The notes under the pieces are model-generated. The model had not been told where the DNA came from. It did not search any database and saw only the letters and a list, made by a program, of their open reading frames with translations. Shown here in pieces: positions 1-6,947 of a DNA stretch of 12,606 nt (position 1 is the stretch's first letter; each line of letters begins with the position of its first letter). This stretch comes from Mageeibacillus sp. UBA5436 (GTDB lineage Bacteria > Bacillota > Clostridia > Saccharofermentanales > DTU023): contig DIRM01000013.1 in assembly GCA_002427545.1 (NCBI GenBank), positions 7,792-20,397 on the forward strand. Reading direction: 5' to 3'. The translations under genes and the position numbers were made by a program.

Positions 1-111
1 GTTGAAGTAGCGATCATTGTAGCTTATTGCCTGAATGCCAATGAAAGTATCAAGCGACTGCTCGCTTGGAAACTCTGCTTTGGGCTTTGCCTTGATTATT
101 GGAGTGCTTGA
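1..111 (+). mobile_element. Possible C-terminal end of an insertion-sequence transposase (partial, family not recognised)
   Basis: A plus-strand reading frame is open from the window edge and stops at TGA 109-111, giving 36 residues that end in CLDYWSA. The stretch is clearly richer in G+C than the A+T-rich DNA that follows. A hairpin with a T-rich tail lies just downstream on the same strand, as expected at the end of a gene. Insertion sequences are common at the 3' ends of lactobacillus EPS clusters, so a transposase tail convergent with the operon is the simplest reading. The family was not recognised. The opposite strand is also open over the same bases, from a stop at 130-132 to the window edge with no start codon, so a gene remnant on the minus strand cannot be excluded. 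Confidence 0.3.
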
Positions 112-138
112 GCCATATTTTTGGTAAAATCATTCATG

Positions 139-206
139 AAGGAGTTCTTCTTTCTGTATGTTGTTTTTTTGTTCAATCCAATCATACGAGAAAGGAACTC
201 CTTTTT
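139..206 (+). terminator. Long hairpin with T-rich tail, candidate intrinsic terminator
   Basis: The arms 139-160 and 183-203 pair over 20 bp (AAGGAGTTC, CTTTCT and GTATG blocks), with a 2-nt bulge in the left arm, a 1-nt bulge in the right arm and a 22-nt loop. On the plus strand the stem runs into TTTCTAATGTTTTT. It lies 27 bp after the stop at 109-111 and fits a terminator for that reading frame. On the minus strand no U-run follows, so it would be a poor terminator for the EPS operon. It could also be part of an insertion-sequence end. Confidence 0.5.
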
Positions 207-228
207 CTAATGTTTTTGAAAATTAATT

Positions 229-248
229 TAAGGAATCATTCATCCTTA
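229..248 (-). terminator. Weak hairpin after the last gene of the operon
   Basis: On the minus strand, 22 bp past the stop codon of the last glycosyltransferase gene, TAAGGA pairs with TCCTTA around an 8-nt loop. The following bases are A/T-rich (AATTAATTTTC) without a clean U-run. It is the only candidate operon terminator on this strand before the window end, but the 6-bp stem is weak. Confidence 0.25.
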
Positions 249-270
249 CACAAACTATTTTACAGTTTCA

Positions 271-1218
271 TTAAAACTTATTAAGTCTTGGAAATAAGCA
301 TTTTATAGTCCATTTTATTTTTTCATAGTTGGTTATTTTTTTACAAGCATAAAAATATCGTATATGATTCAAAATAATTTCATTCAAATTACTTATCAAT
401 TTTTTATTACCTTGATTTTTTTGCTTTTCTAATCGTTTAAAATCAATTGCAAATTTAACCATTGAAACATAAATATAATTTTTACTTATTTTATTTATTT
501 GAAAATCAGCTAAAATTCTTTTATAAGCATCAATATATTTAACAGTATTGTCGTTAGAATATAAATTATCAATATTTCGAACTGAACTATTTTTATTATC
601 ACAATAATAATAAAGCGGTTCAGCCAAATAACATATACGATGGGCTTTTTGACTTACAGTCCATAGAAAATATGTATCTTCCATAATATCCATATCTTCT
701 GGGAATCTGTTCTCACCTATAATTTCAGTTTTATATAATTTGTTCCAACAAAATCCTCCAAACTCATTATCTAGAGTACAGTGTTCAACCATTTCATTCT
801 TATCAATCATACCCGTTTTTGATTTAACTGCAGACTCGAAATGATGCTTCCATTCAAAGAAATAGCCACATATAGTAATATCAGAATTGCATTCAGTGGC
901 TATCCGCATCATCCTTTCGATAAAATGTACTTCATAAAAATCATCAGAATCACAAAATGTAACATAGTTTCCCGTTGCATAGTCTATGCCTATGTTACGT
1001 GCATGTGATACACCTGCATTCGAAGTATGAATAACTTTAACACGAGTATCTTTTTTGTACTTATCACAAATACTTCCACTTTTATCTGGAGATCCATCAT
1101 CAACAAGTATAAGTTCTACATTTTTATAAGTTTGAGATAAAATTGATTCGATACATCTTTTAATGCTTTTTTCTGCTTTGTATACAGGTACGATTATGCT
1201 TACTTTATTGAATTTCAT
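271..1218 (-). CDS. GT2 family glycosyltransferase (EpsJ/CpsJ-like), last gene of the cluster
   Basis: A 315-residue cytoplasmic glycosyltransferase expected to add one sugar from a nucleotide-sugar to the lipid-linked EPS repeat unit. The GT-A fold of family GT2 is evident: the opening strand SIIVPVYKAEKSIKRC (residues 7-22), nucleotide-binding LVDDGSPDKSG (38-48) with D40 and D41, the NAGVSHARN segment (67-75), and the metal-binding DSDD at 90-93. FCWNKLYKTEII (156-167) followed by MED (179-181) matches the catalytic-base region of EPS-type GT2 enzymes. The donor and acceptor cannot be read from sequence. The ATG at 1218 has an AGGTGA ribosome-binding site at 1228-1233, 9 nt away. A 129-bp gap separates it from wzx and carries a hairpin and a good promoter candidate, so it may be expressed separately from the rest of the operon. 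Very A+T-rich. Confidence 0.9.
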   Translation of the reverse strand: MKFNKVSIIVPVYKAEKSIKRCIESILSQTYKNVELILVDDGSPDKSGSICDKYKKDTRVKVIHTSNAGVSHARNIGIDYATGNYVTFCDSDDFYEVHFIERMMRIATECNSDITICGYFFEWKHHFESAVKSKTGMIDKNEMVEHCTLDNEFGGFCWNKLYKTEIIGENRFPEDMDIMEDTYFLWTVSQKAHRICYLAEPLYYYCDNKNSSVRNIDNLYSNDNTVKYIDAYKRILADFQINKISKNYIYVSMVKFAIDFKRLEKQKNQGNKKLISNLNEIILNHIRYFYACKKITNYEKIKWTIKCLFPRLNKF

Positions 1219-1271
1219 ATTTAATTTTCACCTATAGCCATTTCAATTTCTTTTAGGCTAAATTGTTAGTT

Positions 1272-1299
1272 TTTATAAAAAATATTCTAAAGAAGTCAA
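1272..1299 (-). promoter_or_regulatory. Candidate sigma-A promoter for the last GT2 gene
   Basis: On the minus strand TTGACT (1294-1299, 5/6 match to the -35 consensus) and TATAAA (1272-1277, 5/6 match to the -10 consensus) are separated by 16 bp. Initiation would fall near 1265, leaving a leader of roughly 45 nt to the ATG at 1218. It sits inside the 129-bp gap after wzx and just downstream of a terminator-like hairpin. In such A+T-rich DNA, chance matches are a real risk. Confidence 0.45.
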
Positions 1300-1320
1300 A
1301 CTTAAACACAAATTTTATCC

Positions 1321-1346
1321 AAAAAGTATACCAATTTATGGATACT
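1321..1346 (-). terminator. Weak terminator-like hairpin immediately after wzx
   Basis: On the minus strand, just past the wzx stop codon (1348-1350), AGTATCCA pairs with TGGTATACT (8 bp with a 1-nt bulge, 5-nt loop) and is followed by TTTT. The stem is short and A/T-rich, and a competing pairing (TATCCA with TGGATA) exists in the same stretch, so any termination is probably partial. Confidence 0.3.
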
Positions 1347-1347
1347 C

Positions 1348-2808
1348 TCACTTATTTTTTATTATCATCTTAACTCTATTAAGAATAGAATAAGCATTCT
1401 TGTTTCTTAATAAGATAAGTATCATGCTATACATAATGATAGAAATAACTACAGAGAAAATCGTTTTAAAAATTAGCAATTTAAAAATATAATCACATAA
1501 TAAGCAAACAATTACGATTCCCACACAACCAATAGCAGAATCCAATAAATTTTTTAACGTATTTCTTTTGAAAATTACTGGTTTAATAATATCTCGACAT
1601 GAATAACCATTCATGATCATAACAGTGAATTCAGCTATGACCGTACTGAGTGAAGTACCATCATATGACATAAATGGTATTAAGATGAAATTTAAAATAA
1701 CATTTTCAATAGCAGTAACTATTGTATTACGTAAAACCAAATTTTCTCTTTTAGCTGGAATCAATACACAGTCTGAAAAAATCCAACCAAATATTGAAAA
1801 AATTATTGCCCATGAAATAATTCTAAGTGAATTTACCGATGGCAAATATTTTTCACCGGCAATAATTAAGACAACTTCACGGCTAAGCATTATTAATCCG
1901 ACTGCTGCAGGTAAAACCAGGATACCTAATGAATCAAGTACTTTAGACAAGACTTTATTATATTCACTTATACGTTTCTGTCCCCATAAAAATGATAACC
2001 TAGGAATAGTAACCATTAATAATGCCGATAATAAGCCTTGTGCCATTTGATATATTTTTACTGATGTACTATATATTCCCACTGCATAATCATTTTTTAT
2101 CAATCCAAGAATTGTTGTATCCGAGTAAACATAGATTGCTACAGCTGCCGCAGAGGCAAAAATTACTAGTATAGGCTTTAGATGCCTTTTCCAATCAGTT
2201 TTGATTGTTAATCTAATATCAATAAAGCTTTTAGCATGAATAAAATTAAGAAAATTAGACCCCACAGCCGAAAACACGGTAATTGCCGCATAAATTAAGT
2301 AATCTTCAGATTTTCTGACTAATAGAAATAATAAAACAATAGAAAATATTTTAAATATTATGCTTCTTATTGTTATATAAGTATAGTCTTCATAAATTGT
2401 ATAAACCCACTCTGTTCCCAAGGTAGTAAATAATATTTGTAGACTAAAAATTAATATACAAGAAATATAATTATGCAAATCTTTAAATATTATTAATGAA
2501 GCAAACAGTAATAAATACGCTATTATTGTCGCCACCATATTTAAACTAAAAACTTGACTAGCAAACTTGCTTATTTTATTTTTATCTTCTCGATATTTTG
2601 CCCCTTCACGTACAGCATATGTTGCTATACCTAGTCCAGCAATTAATATAAAGTATCCTACATATGTATTAGAAAAATTATAAATTCCGATTTCTGAAAC
2701 AGACAATACTCTCGAAACATACGGAAAAGTAATTAACGGGAAAAATAAATTTAAAACACTTCGCAATCCATTAAGAAATGCATTCATCCCTAAAGATTTC
2801 TTTTTCAT
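1348..2808 (-). CDS. wzx: Wzx-type flippase (oligosaccharide/polysaccharide transporter)
   Basis: A 486-residue polytopic inner-membrane protein of the polysaccharide biosynthesis / MOP exporter superfamily, which moves the undecaprenyl-diphosphate-linked repeat unit to the outer face for Wzy. Hydrophobic segments run along nearly the whole chain, about 12-14 membrane helices as usual for Wzx. The N-terminus is typical of Firmicute EPS flippases: NAFLNGLRSVLNLFFPLITF (9-28), YVSRVLSVSEIGIYNFSNT (30-48) and ATYAVREGAKYR (62-73). The ATG at 2808 is 16 bp after the stop of the GT-D gene and its ribosome-binding site is weak (AGAAG about 11 nt away), so coupling to the upstream gene is possible. 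The stop is TGA at 1348-1350. Wzx proteins diverge widely and reflect the structure of the repeat unit. The class is firm; the substrate is unknown. Confidence 0.92.
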   Translation of the reverse strand: MKKKSLGMNAFLNGLRSVLNLFFPLITFPYVSRVLSVSEIGIYNFSNTYVGYFILIAGLGIATYAVREGAKYREDKNKISKFASQVFSLNMVATIIAYLLLFASLIIFKDLHNYISCILIFSLQILFTTLGTEWVYTIYEDYTYITIRSIIFKIFSIVLLFLLVRKSEDYLIYAAITVFSAVGSNFLNFIHAKSFIDIRLTIKTDWKRHLKPILVIFASAAAVAIYVYSDTTILGLIKNDYAVGIYSTSVKIYQMAQGLLSALLMVTIPRLSFLWGQKRISEYNKVLSKVLDSLGILVLPAAVGLIMLSREVVLIIAGEKYLPSVNSLRIISWAIIFSIFGWIFSDCVLIPAKRENLVLRNTIVTAIENVILNFILIPFMSYDGTSLSTVIAEFTVMIMNGYSCRDIIKPVIFKRNTLKNLLDSAIGCVGIVIVCLLCDYIFKLLIFKTIFSVVISIIMYSMILILLRNKNAYSILNRVKMIIKNK

Positions 2809-2824
2809 TTAGATCGTATCTTCT

Positions 2825-3733
2825 TTAATCAATTATTTCTTTAACTTGATTCAAATAAGATTTATCATTTATCAAAGTAACTTTACCATCATCATAATTA
2901 AATTCCGCAGTATGCTTATGCGGAATTTTAACTTTCTTCTCTGCTTTCATCTTGAACCACTCATATTCTGAATCTATATGCCCTATATCAATCAATTGAT
3001 TTGGAAAATTATCATCAATTTTAAGATCACTAACTATAATTTTAGCTGTTGGACCCACCATTAATAACACTAACTTATTTTTAGAATATTTACGAATAGC
3101 TTGTTCAATTGCATTCTTTTTAACAAACGCATTCTTAGAAGGAACTATAATACGAGAAATTGAATTTGCATTAGCAGATAGGTCATTCCCTTCTCCAGAC
3201 CTAGTATATTTTCCTTCAACTATTAATAAATCTTTATTTTGCCATAAGCGTTTTAGCTTATCAAAATATATTTTACTGCTGCTTCTATCCTTTAAATCAA
3301 TATAGGGTCTAGATATAAAAGTTGACCCATATTTATTTTTACTTTTTTCAATCTCTTTTAAAAATTCTCTATTCTGATGAAAAAATTCCTCATAATAAAA
3401 TCGCTTACACTTTTTGCTATATCGATTTATATTTTGAAAGATATCCGGTAGACAAATTAATGTATCATTTGTACTCCCTTTTAAAATCAAATCTCGTAGT
3501 TTATCGGCTAATTTAGGATCAAATTCTTGATATGGAATACTGCGCCCACGAATAATATCAAATTCTCCATCCCCAAACCTTATAACTGACAATTTATTAT
3601 CCTCAATCAAGTTCAAAGATTCATAATTATTCATAACAGAGATATCATATTTTCTAGTCTTGCTCCAAATAATAAGAATAGTATCTCTAATTCCTTTTCT
3701 TACTTTCTTTTTAAATTTATTAAATACCTTCAT
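2825..3733 (-). CDS. GT-D fold glycosyltransferase (DUF1792)
   Basis: A 302-residue protein with the hallmarks of the DUF1792/GT_D family. That fold was first described for the streptococcal Fap1 enzyme dGT1, which adds glucose to a serine-rich adhesin glycan. Seen here: VIRFGDGEFDIIRG (50-63), containing the metal-binding DxE-type motif D55-G-E57; FISRPY (139-144); LIVEGKYTRSGEGNDL (170-185); LLMVGPTAK (223-231); IDIGHIDSEYEWF (248-260); and HTAEFNYDD (274-282). The first 30 residues are basic with a short hydrophobic run (TILIIWSK), possibly for membrane association. In EPS and capsule clusters such proteins act as ordinary repeat-unit glycosyltransferases. Donor and linkage are unknown. 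The ATG at 3733 lies 104 bp from the preceding gene and is preceded by only a weak ribosome-binding site (GAAAG), so a separate start of transcription is possible although no clear promoter is visible. Confidence 0.88.
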   Translation of the reverse strand: MKVFNKFKKKVRKGIRDTILIIWSKTRKYDISVMNNYESLNLIEDNKLSVIRFGDGEFDIIRGRSIPYQEFDPKLADKLRDLILKGSTNDTLICLPDIFQNINRYSKKCKRFYYEEFFHQNREFLKEIEKSKNKYGSTFISRPYIDLKDRSSSKIYFDKLKRLWQNKDLLIVEGKYTRSGEGNDLSANANSISRIIVPSKNAFVKKNAIEQAIRKYSKNKLVLLMVGPTAKIIVSDLKIDDNFPNQLIDIGHIDSEYEWFKMKAEKKVKIPHKHTAEFNYDDGKVTLINDKSYLNQVKEIID

Positions 3734-3837
3734 TATTTTTATCTTTCACTAACAACTGACTATTACCTATTTGTAAATAAAACATATTAATAAACCGATA
3801 TATTAGAATTATTAGTGTATGCAATTATCTTTGAAAA

Positions 3838-4878
3838 TTACCAATTGCTTTTTTTGACATAAATTATTGATATTAAATATGTCAATAAAGAGTATTTTCT
3901 TTTTAAAAAATAGGCAAAAACTCTTTGTCTAAATGGTAATTTCTCTATTGGATATTCTCGCAAACTACTAGAATAAGTTTTATTCATCTCATAGCTATTT
4001 ATTATTTTTAAGGCATCCTTACAATTCTGAGAGGAAACAGCCATCATAATATTTACTCGAGAAGCAGCTAATAACAACCTATCTGCTCTCAATTTAGTTT
4101 GCTTTAAAATCCCCATTTCTTTTAAACGTTTCAATTCCTGATGGTATAGATAAGCATTTTTTTCTAATCTATCTTTAGAAAAATGTGCACTTAAAGATTC
4201 TTTTCTTAGACAATAATGATAGTATGGCTTATCGATTATTACGGCTTTCCTTGTTTTCTTTAAAAAGTCTAATTGAAAAATAATATCCTCAGAAATCATT
4301 TCCCTTTCAGAGTGAAACTTCAAATCAAATTTTTGAATGATTTCATTTTTATAAAGCGACTTCCAAACTCCCCATCCTAAAATGTCATCAAACTTATCAC
4401 ATGGTGAGCCTCCAATTAACCAAGGAACAATTTTAGAATAAATATCCTTATTACTATAGACACCTTCTAATCCCTTTAAATGGTTATTTTCCACAATTAT
4501 GTTTCCATAATCTCTAAAGAAATCAGAATAACAGACATCAGCATTTGCCTTTTTTACAGAACTATATAGGTCAATTAGCATGTTCGGTTCAATATAGTCA
4601 TCTGAATCAATAAATAAAACATATTCACCATTCGCGTATTTTAATCCTGTATTTCTTGCGAATCCTAATCCAGCGTTTCTTTTGTGTAAAACCTTAATAA
4701 AGTCAAATTTATCTGCATAATTGTCTGCCACCTCACCTGATCCATCGGTTGAACCATCATCAACGAGAATAACTTCAAATCTCGTGAAGTTTTGTTTTAT
4801 TATGCTATTTAAGCATCTCTCAATATATTTTTTTACATTATATATTGGTACGATTATACTTATTTTAATTTCATTCAT
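3838..4878 (-). CDS. GT2 family glycosyltransferase
   Basis: A 346-residue GT-A fold glycosyltransferase predicted to extend the lipid-linked repeat unit on the cytoplasmic side. Motifs seen: SIIVPIYNVKKYIERCLNS (7-25), VILVDDGSTDGSGE (36-49) with D40 and D41, KRNAGLGFARNTGLKYANG (66-84), and metal-binding DSDD at 91-94. The GWGVWKSLYKNEII stretch (168-181) and SED (196-198) form the acceptor and catalytic-base region. The C-terminal 100 residues are basic with a hydrophobic end (YSLLTYLISIIYV), suggesting membrane attachment. It starts 2 bp after the stop of the GT32 gene (TAATTATG). No good Shine-Dalgarno sequence is visible at the end of that gene, so translational coupling is likely. The acceptor and the sugar added cannot be predicted. 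Confidence 0.9.
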   Translation of the reverse strand: MNEIKISIIVPIYNVKKYIERCLNSIIKQNFTRFEVILVDDGSTDGSGEVADNYADKFDFIKVLHKRNAGLGFARNTGLKYANGEYVLFIDSDDYIEPNMLIDLYSSVKKANADVCYSDFFRDYGNIIVENNHLKGLEGVYSNKDIYSKIVPWLIGGSPCDKFDDILGWGVWKSLYKNEIIQKFDLKFHSEREMISEDIIFQLDFLKKTRKAVIIDKPYYHYCLRKESLSAHFSKDRLEKNAYLYHQELKRLKEMGILKQTKLRADRLLLAASRVNIMMAVSSQNCKDALKIINSYEMNKTYSSSLREYPIEKLPFRQRVFAYFLKRKYSLLTYLISIIYVKKSNW

Positions 4879-4880
4879 AA

Positions 4881-5801
4881 TTACTTTTTTATTTTTCTAA
4901 CAACAAATTTTCTAAAATTTTTTATACCTAAGCTTTTAACTTTTCCAATTACTCGAACAGGAAAAGTTAAAAATCTTTCCGTTCTATAATTAAGATTATG
5001 TTTTTTAGCGAAAGCCTTAATTTCTTTTTCCTTTTTTTGAGCAGGAGTTAGCCAACTAGCTGAATAATGATGAATTGATACTGTATTAGAAGTTATAGTT
5101 ACCTTTCCAGTCTCATAGTTCATTGGGCAAAAATAGTCTACAGGATAAATTTTTATTTTAGGTGAATCTATATTTAGATTTTGAATTCCATCTTTTTTGA
5201 CTTCATTAAAACCATAACTTTTAGCTAAAGCAGTAGCATAATCTACAATCGTAATAGGGCTGACTGTATTATTATCCAATAAAAAATGTTGTGAATTATA
5301 TAGTCTCAACATATATTTATAAAATTGCATGTGTGGCACCGCTGCCATACCTAATCCAGGATTTAACGGATAATATCTCTGTTTTGTCGTTTCTTGAACA
5401 ACTTTTTTTGAGAACAAAGTAGATATCTGAACTGCGAGCTGCTTTTCAATTTTATTTTTAAACGAATCATAATTTGCTGATTCTCTTCCAAAAAAGGGGC
5501 CATTGTTAACAATTGTATCTATTGGTTTAATAAGTTCTACATCTGTATCCATATATAGTCCACCATATTTATATAGAATCCAAAATCTAGCATAATCTGA
5601 TACAAATGCCCATTTTTTCATCTTACTTGCTTCTCTAACATACGAACAAATATTTAAATCGAAATTAGTTTCATTCCACTGCCTTATCTCATAATCTGGG
5701 CAATACTTTTTCCAAGAATTAATACATTTTTTTACATCATCAGGAAGTGGGGAACCGCCAAACCAACAATAATTTATTACTTTTGGAACTTTATTTTGCA
5801 T
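4881..5801 (-). CDS. GT32-like capsular polysaccharide glycosyltransferase
   Basis: A glycosyltransferase of the DXD-containing GT32/Gly_transf_sug type found in Gram-positive capsule clusters. Numbered from the preferred ATG at 5801 (306 residues): PKVINYCWFGGSPLPDDVKK (6-25), CPDYEIRQWNETNFD (34-48), WAFVSDYARFWILYKYGG (64-81), and the metal/nucleotide-sugar DTD motif at 85-87 in GLYMDTDVEL. HHYSASW (244-250) is the conserved C-terminal element. The last 25 residues are basic and hydrophobic, suggesting peripheral membrane binding. A longer frame begins at TTG 5813, but a GGTGA Shine-Dalgarno sequence overlaps that codon and sits 5 nt before the ATG at 5801, so the ATG is preferred. The gene then overlaps wzy by 11 bp, consistent with coupled translation. 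The sugar and linkage are unknown; family members include galactosyl- and mannosyltransferases. Confidence 0.88.
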   Translation of the reverse strand: MQNKVPKVINYCWFGGSPLPDDVKKCINSWKKYCPDYEIRQWNETNFDLNICSYVREASKMKKWAFVSDYARFWILYKYGGLYMDTDVELIKPIDTIVNNGPFFGRESANYDSFKNKIEKQLAVQISTLFSKKVVQETTKQRYYPLNPGLGMAAVPHMQFYKYMLRLYNSQHFLLDNNTVSPITIVDYATALAKSYGFNEVKKDGIQNLNIDSPKIKIYPVDYFCPMNYETGKVTITSNTVSIHHYSASWLTPAQKKEKEIKAFAKKHNLNYRTERFLTFPVRVIGKVKSLGIKNFRKFVVRKIKK

Positions 5802-6936
5802 ATTTTTCACCAACTTGTTTATCCTGTAAATTTGAAACTGTAGCCGTTAAATAAAATAAAACGAAATTATTATATATTTCGATCATCCCTGTTTCGGTAA
5901 AAGCTTCGAAACATAATATAATTGCTACTCCTAATAATAGATAATTTTTATTTTCTTTCATCTTCTTCATTGTAAATATATAAGATATTGACCATATCAC
6001 AGTTGACAATAACCCCATAACTAATAATGAAGTCATATATGTGCTATCAACTGTCGTACCCGTAGTCCAATAAACATTTCGAATATTGTTATATACCGTA
6101 CCCGTTGTTGTTAAACTAATATCTTGTCCGAATAACTTTATGCCCCAGCGATTCAGTGCAAAATAATTCAGAAAGATTCTATTAACTAAAATTTTATCCA
6201 TTAGTTGAGCAAATTGACTTACATCTAATTTATTAGCCGTATAATATGTCAGCCACAATAAAAAAGGATTCAAATAACACAATATATCTGCTACAAAATT
6301 CTGCTTGGATACAACATACTTTAATATTGGTAACATTAAAATTAAAGCTATCAGAAGAATAGCTGGTGTTCTTGCGCCAGTGAAAGCACCTATTATAACA
6401 GCACCCCAAAACAACATTGTGTCAATTTTTTTAATGTCTTCATTTTCACTTACCCAAAGTAAAACTACTAACATCATAACTTGACCTGCAACATTGGGAT
6501 GAACAAATCCCCAAGAAATGAAGTTTCTTCTTACGGATCCAACCGATATTCCAAACAAAAATAAAATAACAGAAATTATAACTGTAATTATGAGTGCATA
6601 TCTACACGATTTTAATATTTTCTTTAATTCAAAATTTTTTGCAGCTAAAATGAGTAAAAATGCTCTTAAAAAACCGGCCATTTTACTATCAAAATAACCG
6701 ATAACAATAAGTATGCCTATTGTTAAAATGAGCAAATATTGATCTAATGAAAAATTTTTTTGTATTATAAGAAAAACTAATACTAAATATATTGGCAACT
6801 GAATATAATTTTCTAGGTTTGCAAACAAATTATTCTCATTAAACACCGCTAATCTAGACAATCCATTTAACAGGGCCAAAATGAATAATGAAGCACAAAA
6901 AATTTTTTCATTATTTAAGATTATTTTCTTTGACAT
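5791..6936 (-). CDS. wzy: Wzy-type EPS repeat-unit polymerase (O-antigen polymerase-like)
   Basis: A 381-residue membrane protein expected to polymerise flipped repeat units on the outer face of the membrane. About ten hydrophobic segments can be seen, roughly at residues 12-32, 44-60, 66-82, 87-99, 113-133, 148-162, 172-186, 191-209, 216-233, 302-321, 332-345 and 355-368; some may be re-entrant. The GFVHPNVAGQ motif (143-152) and GARTP (187-191) are common in Gram-positive Wzy proteins. The large hydrophilic loop (about 234-298) carries NRIFLNYFALNRWGIKLFG (252-270), the arginine-containing catalytic loop pattern, and ends in DSTYMTSLLVMG (297-308). The family is highly divergent, so the call rests on topology, these motifs and position. 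The ATG at 6936 follows the upstream gene by 11 bp with a poor, A-rich ribosome-binding region. The 3' end overlaps the GT32 gene. Confidence 0.85.
   Translation of the reverse strand: MSKKIILNNEKIFCASLFILALLNGLSRLAVFNENNLFANLENYIQLPIYLVLVFLIIQKNFSLDQYLLILTIGILIVIGYFDSKMAGFLRAFLLILAAKNFELKKILKSCRYALIITVIISVILFLFGISVGSVRRNFISWGFVHPNVAGQVMMLVVLLWVSENEDIKKIDTMLFWGAVIIGAFTGARTPAILLIALILMLPILKYVVSKQNFVADILCYLNPFLLWLTYYTANKLDVSQFAQLMDKILVNRIFLNYFALNRWGIKLFGQDISLTTTGTVYNNIRNVYWTTGTTVDSTYMTSLLVMGLLSTVIWSISYIFTMKKMKENKNYLLLGVAIILCFEAFTETGMIEIYNNFVLFYLTATVSNLQDKQVGEKYAK
5807..5811 (-). promoter_or_regulatory. Ribosome-binding site that decides the GT32 start
   Basis: GGTGA on the minus strand lies 5 nt before the ATG at 5799-5801 and overlaps the alternative TTG codon at 5811-5813. 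This favours the ATG as the real start. The site lies inside the end of wzy. Confidence 0.5.
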
Positions 6937-6947
6937 TTTTCTTTTCT

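Noticed and set aside
139..206. Long hairpin as the terminator of the EPS operon on the minus strand
   Set aside because: On the minus strand the stem is followed by CATGAATGATTTTACC rather than a U-run; the T-rich tail is on the plus-strand side.
99..284. Plus-strand open frame of 61 codons beginning with TTG
   Set aside because: It starts inside another open frame, runs through the hairpin at 139-206, and its translation is low-complexity A+T-rich sequence without a ribosome-binding site.
1613..2050. Plus-strand open frame of 145 codons inside wzx
   Set aside because: It lies antisense to a clear flippase gene, has no recognisable domain and arises from the composition of the membrane-protein gene on the other strand.
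3322..3516. Plus-strand open frame antisense to the GT-D gene
   Set aside because: It is fully covered by a gene with strong family motifs and has no features of its own.
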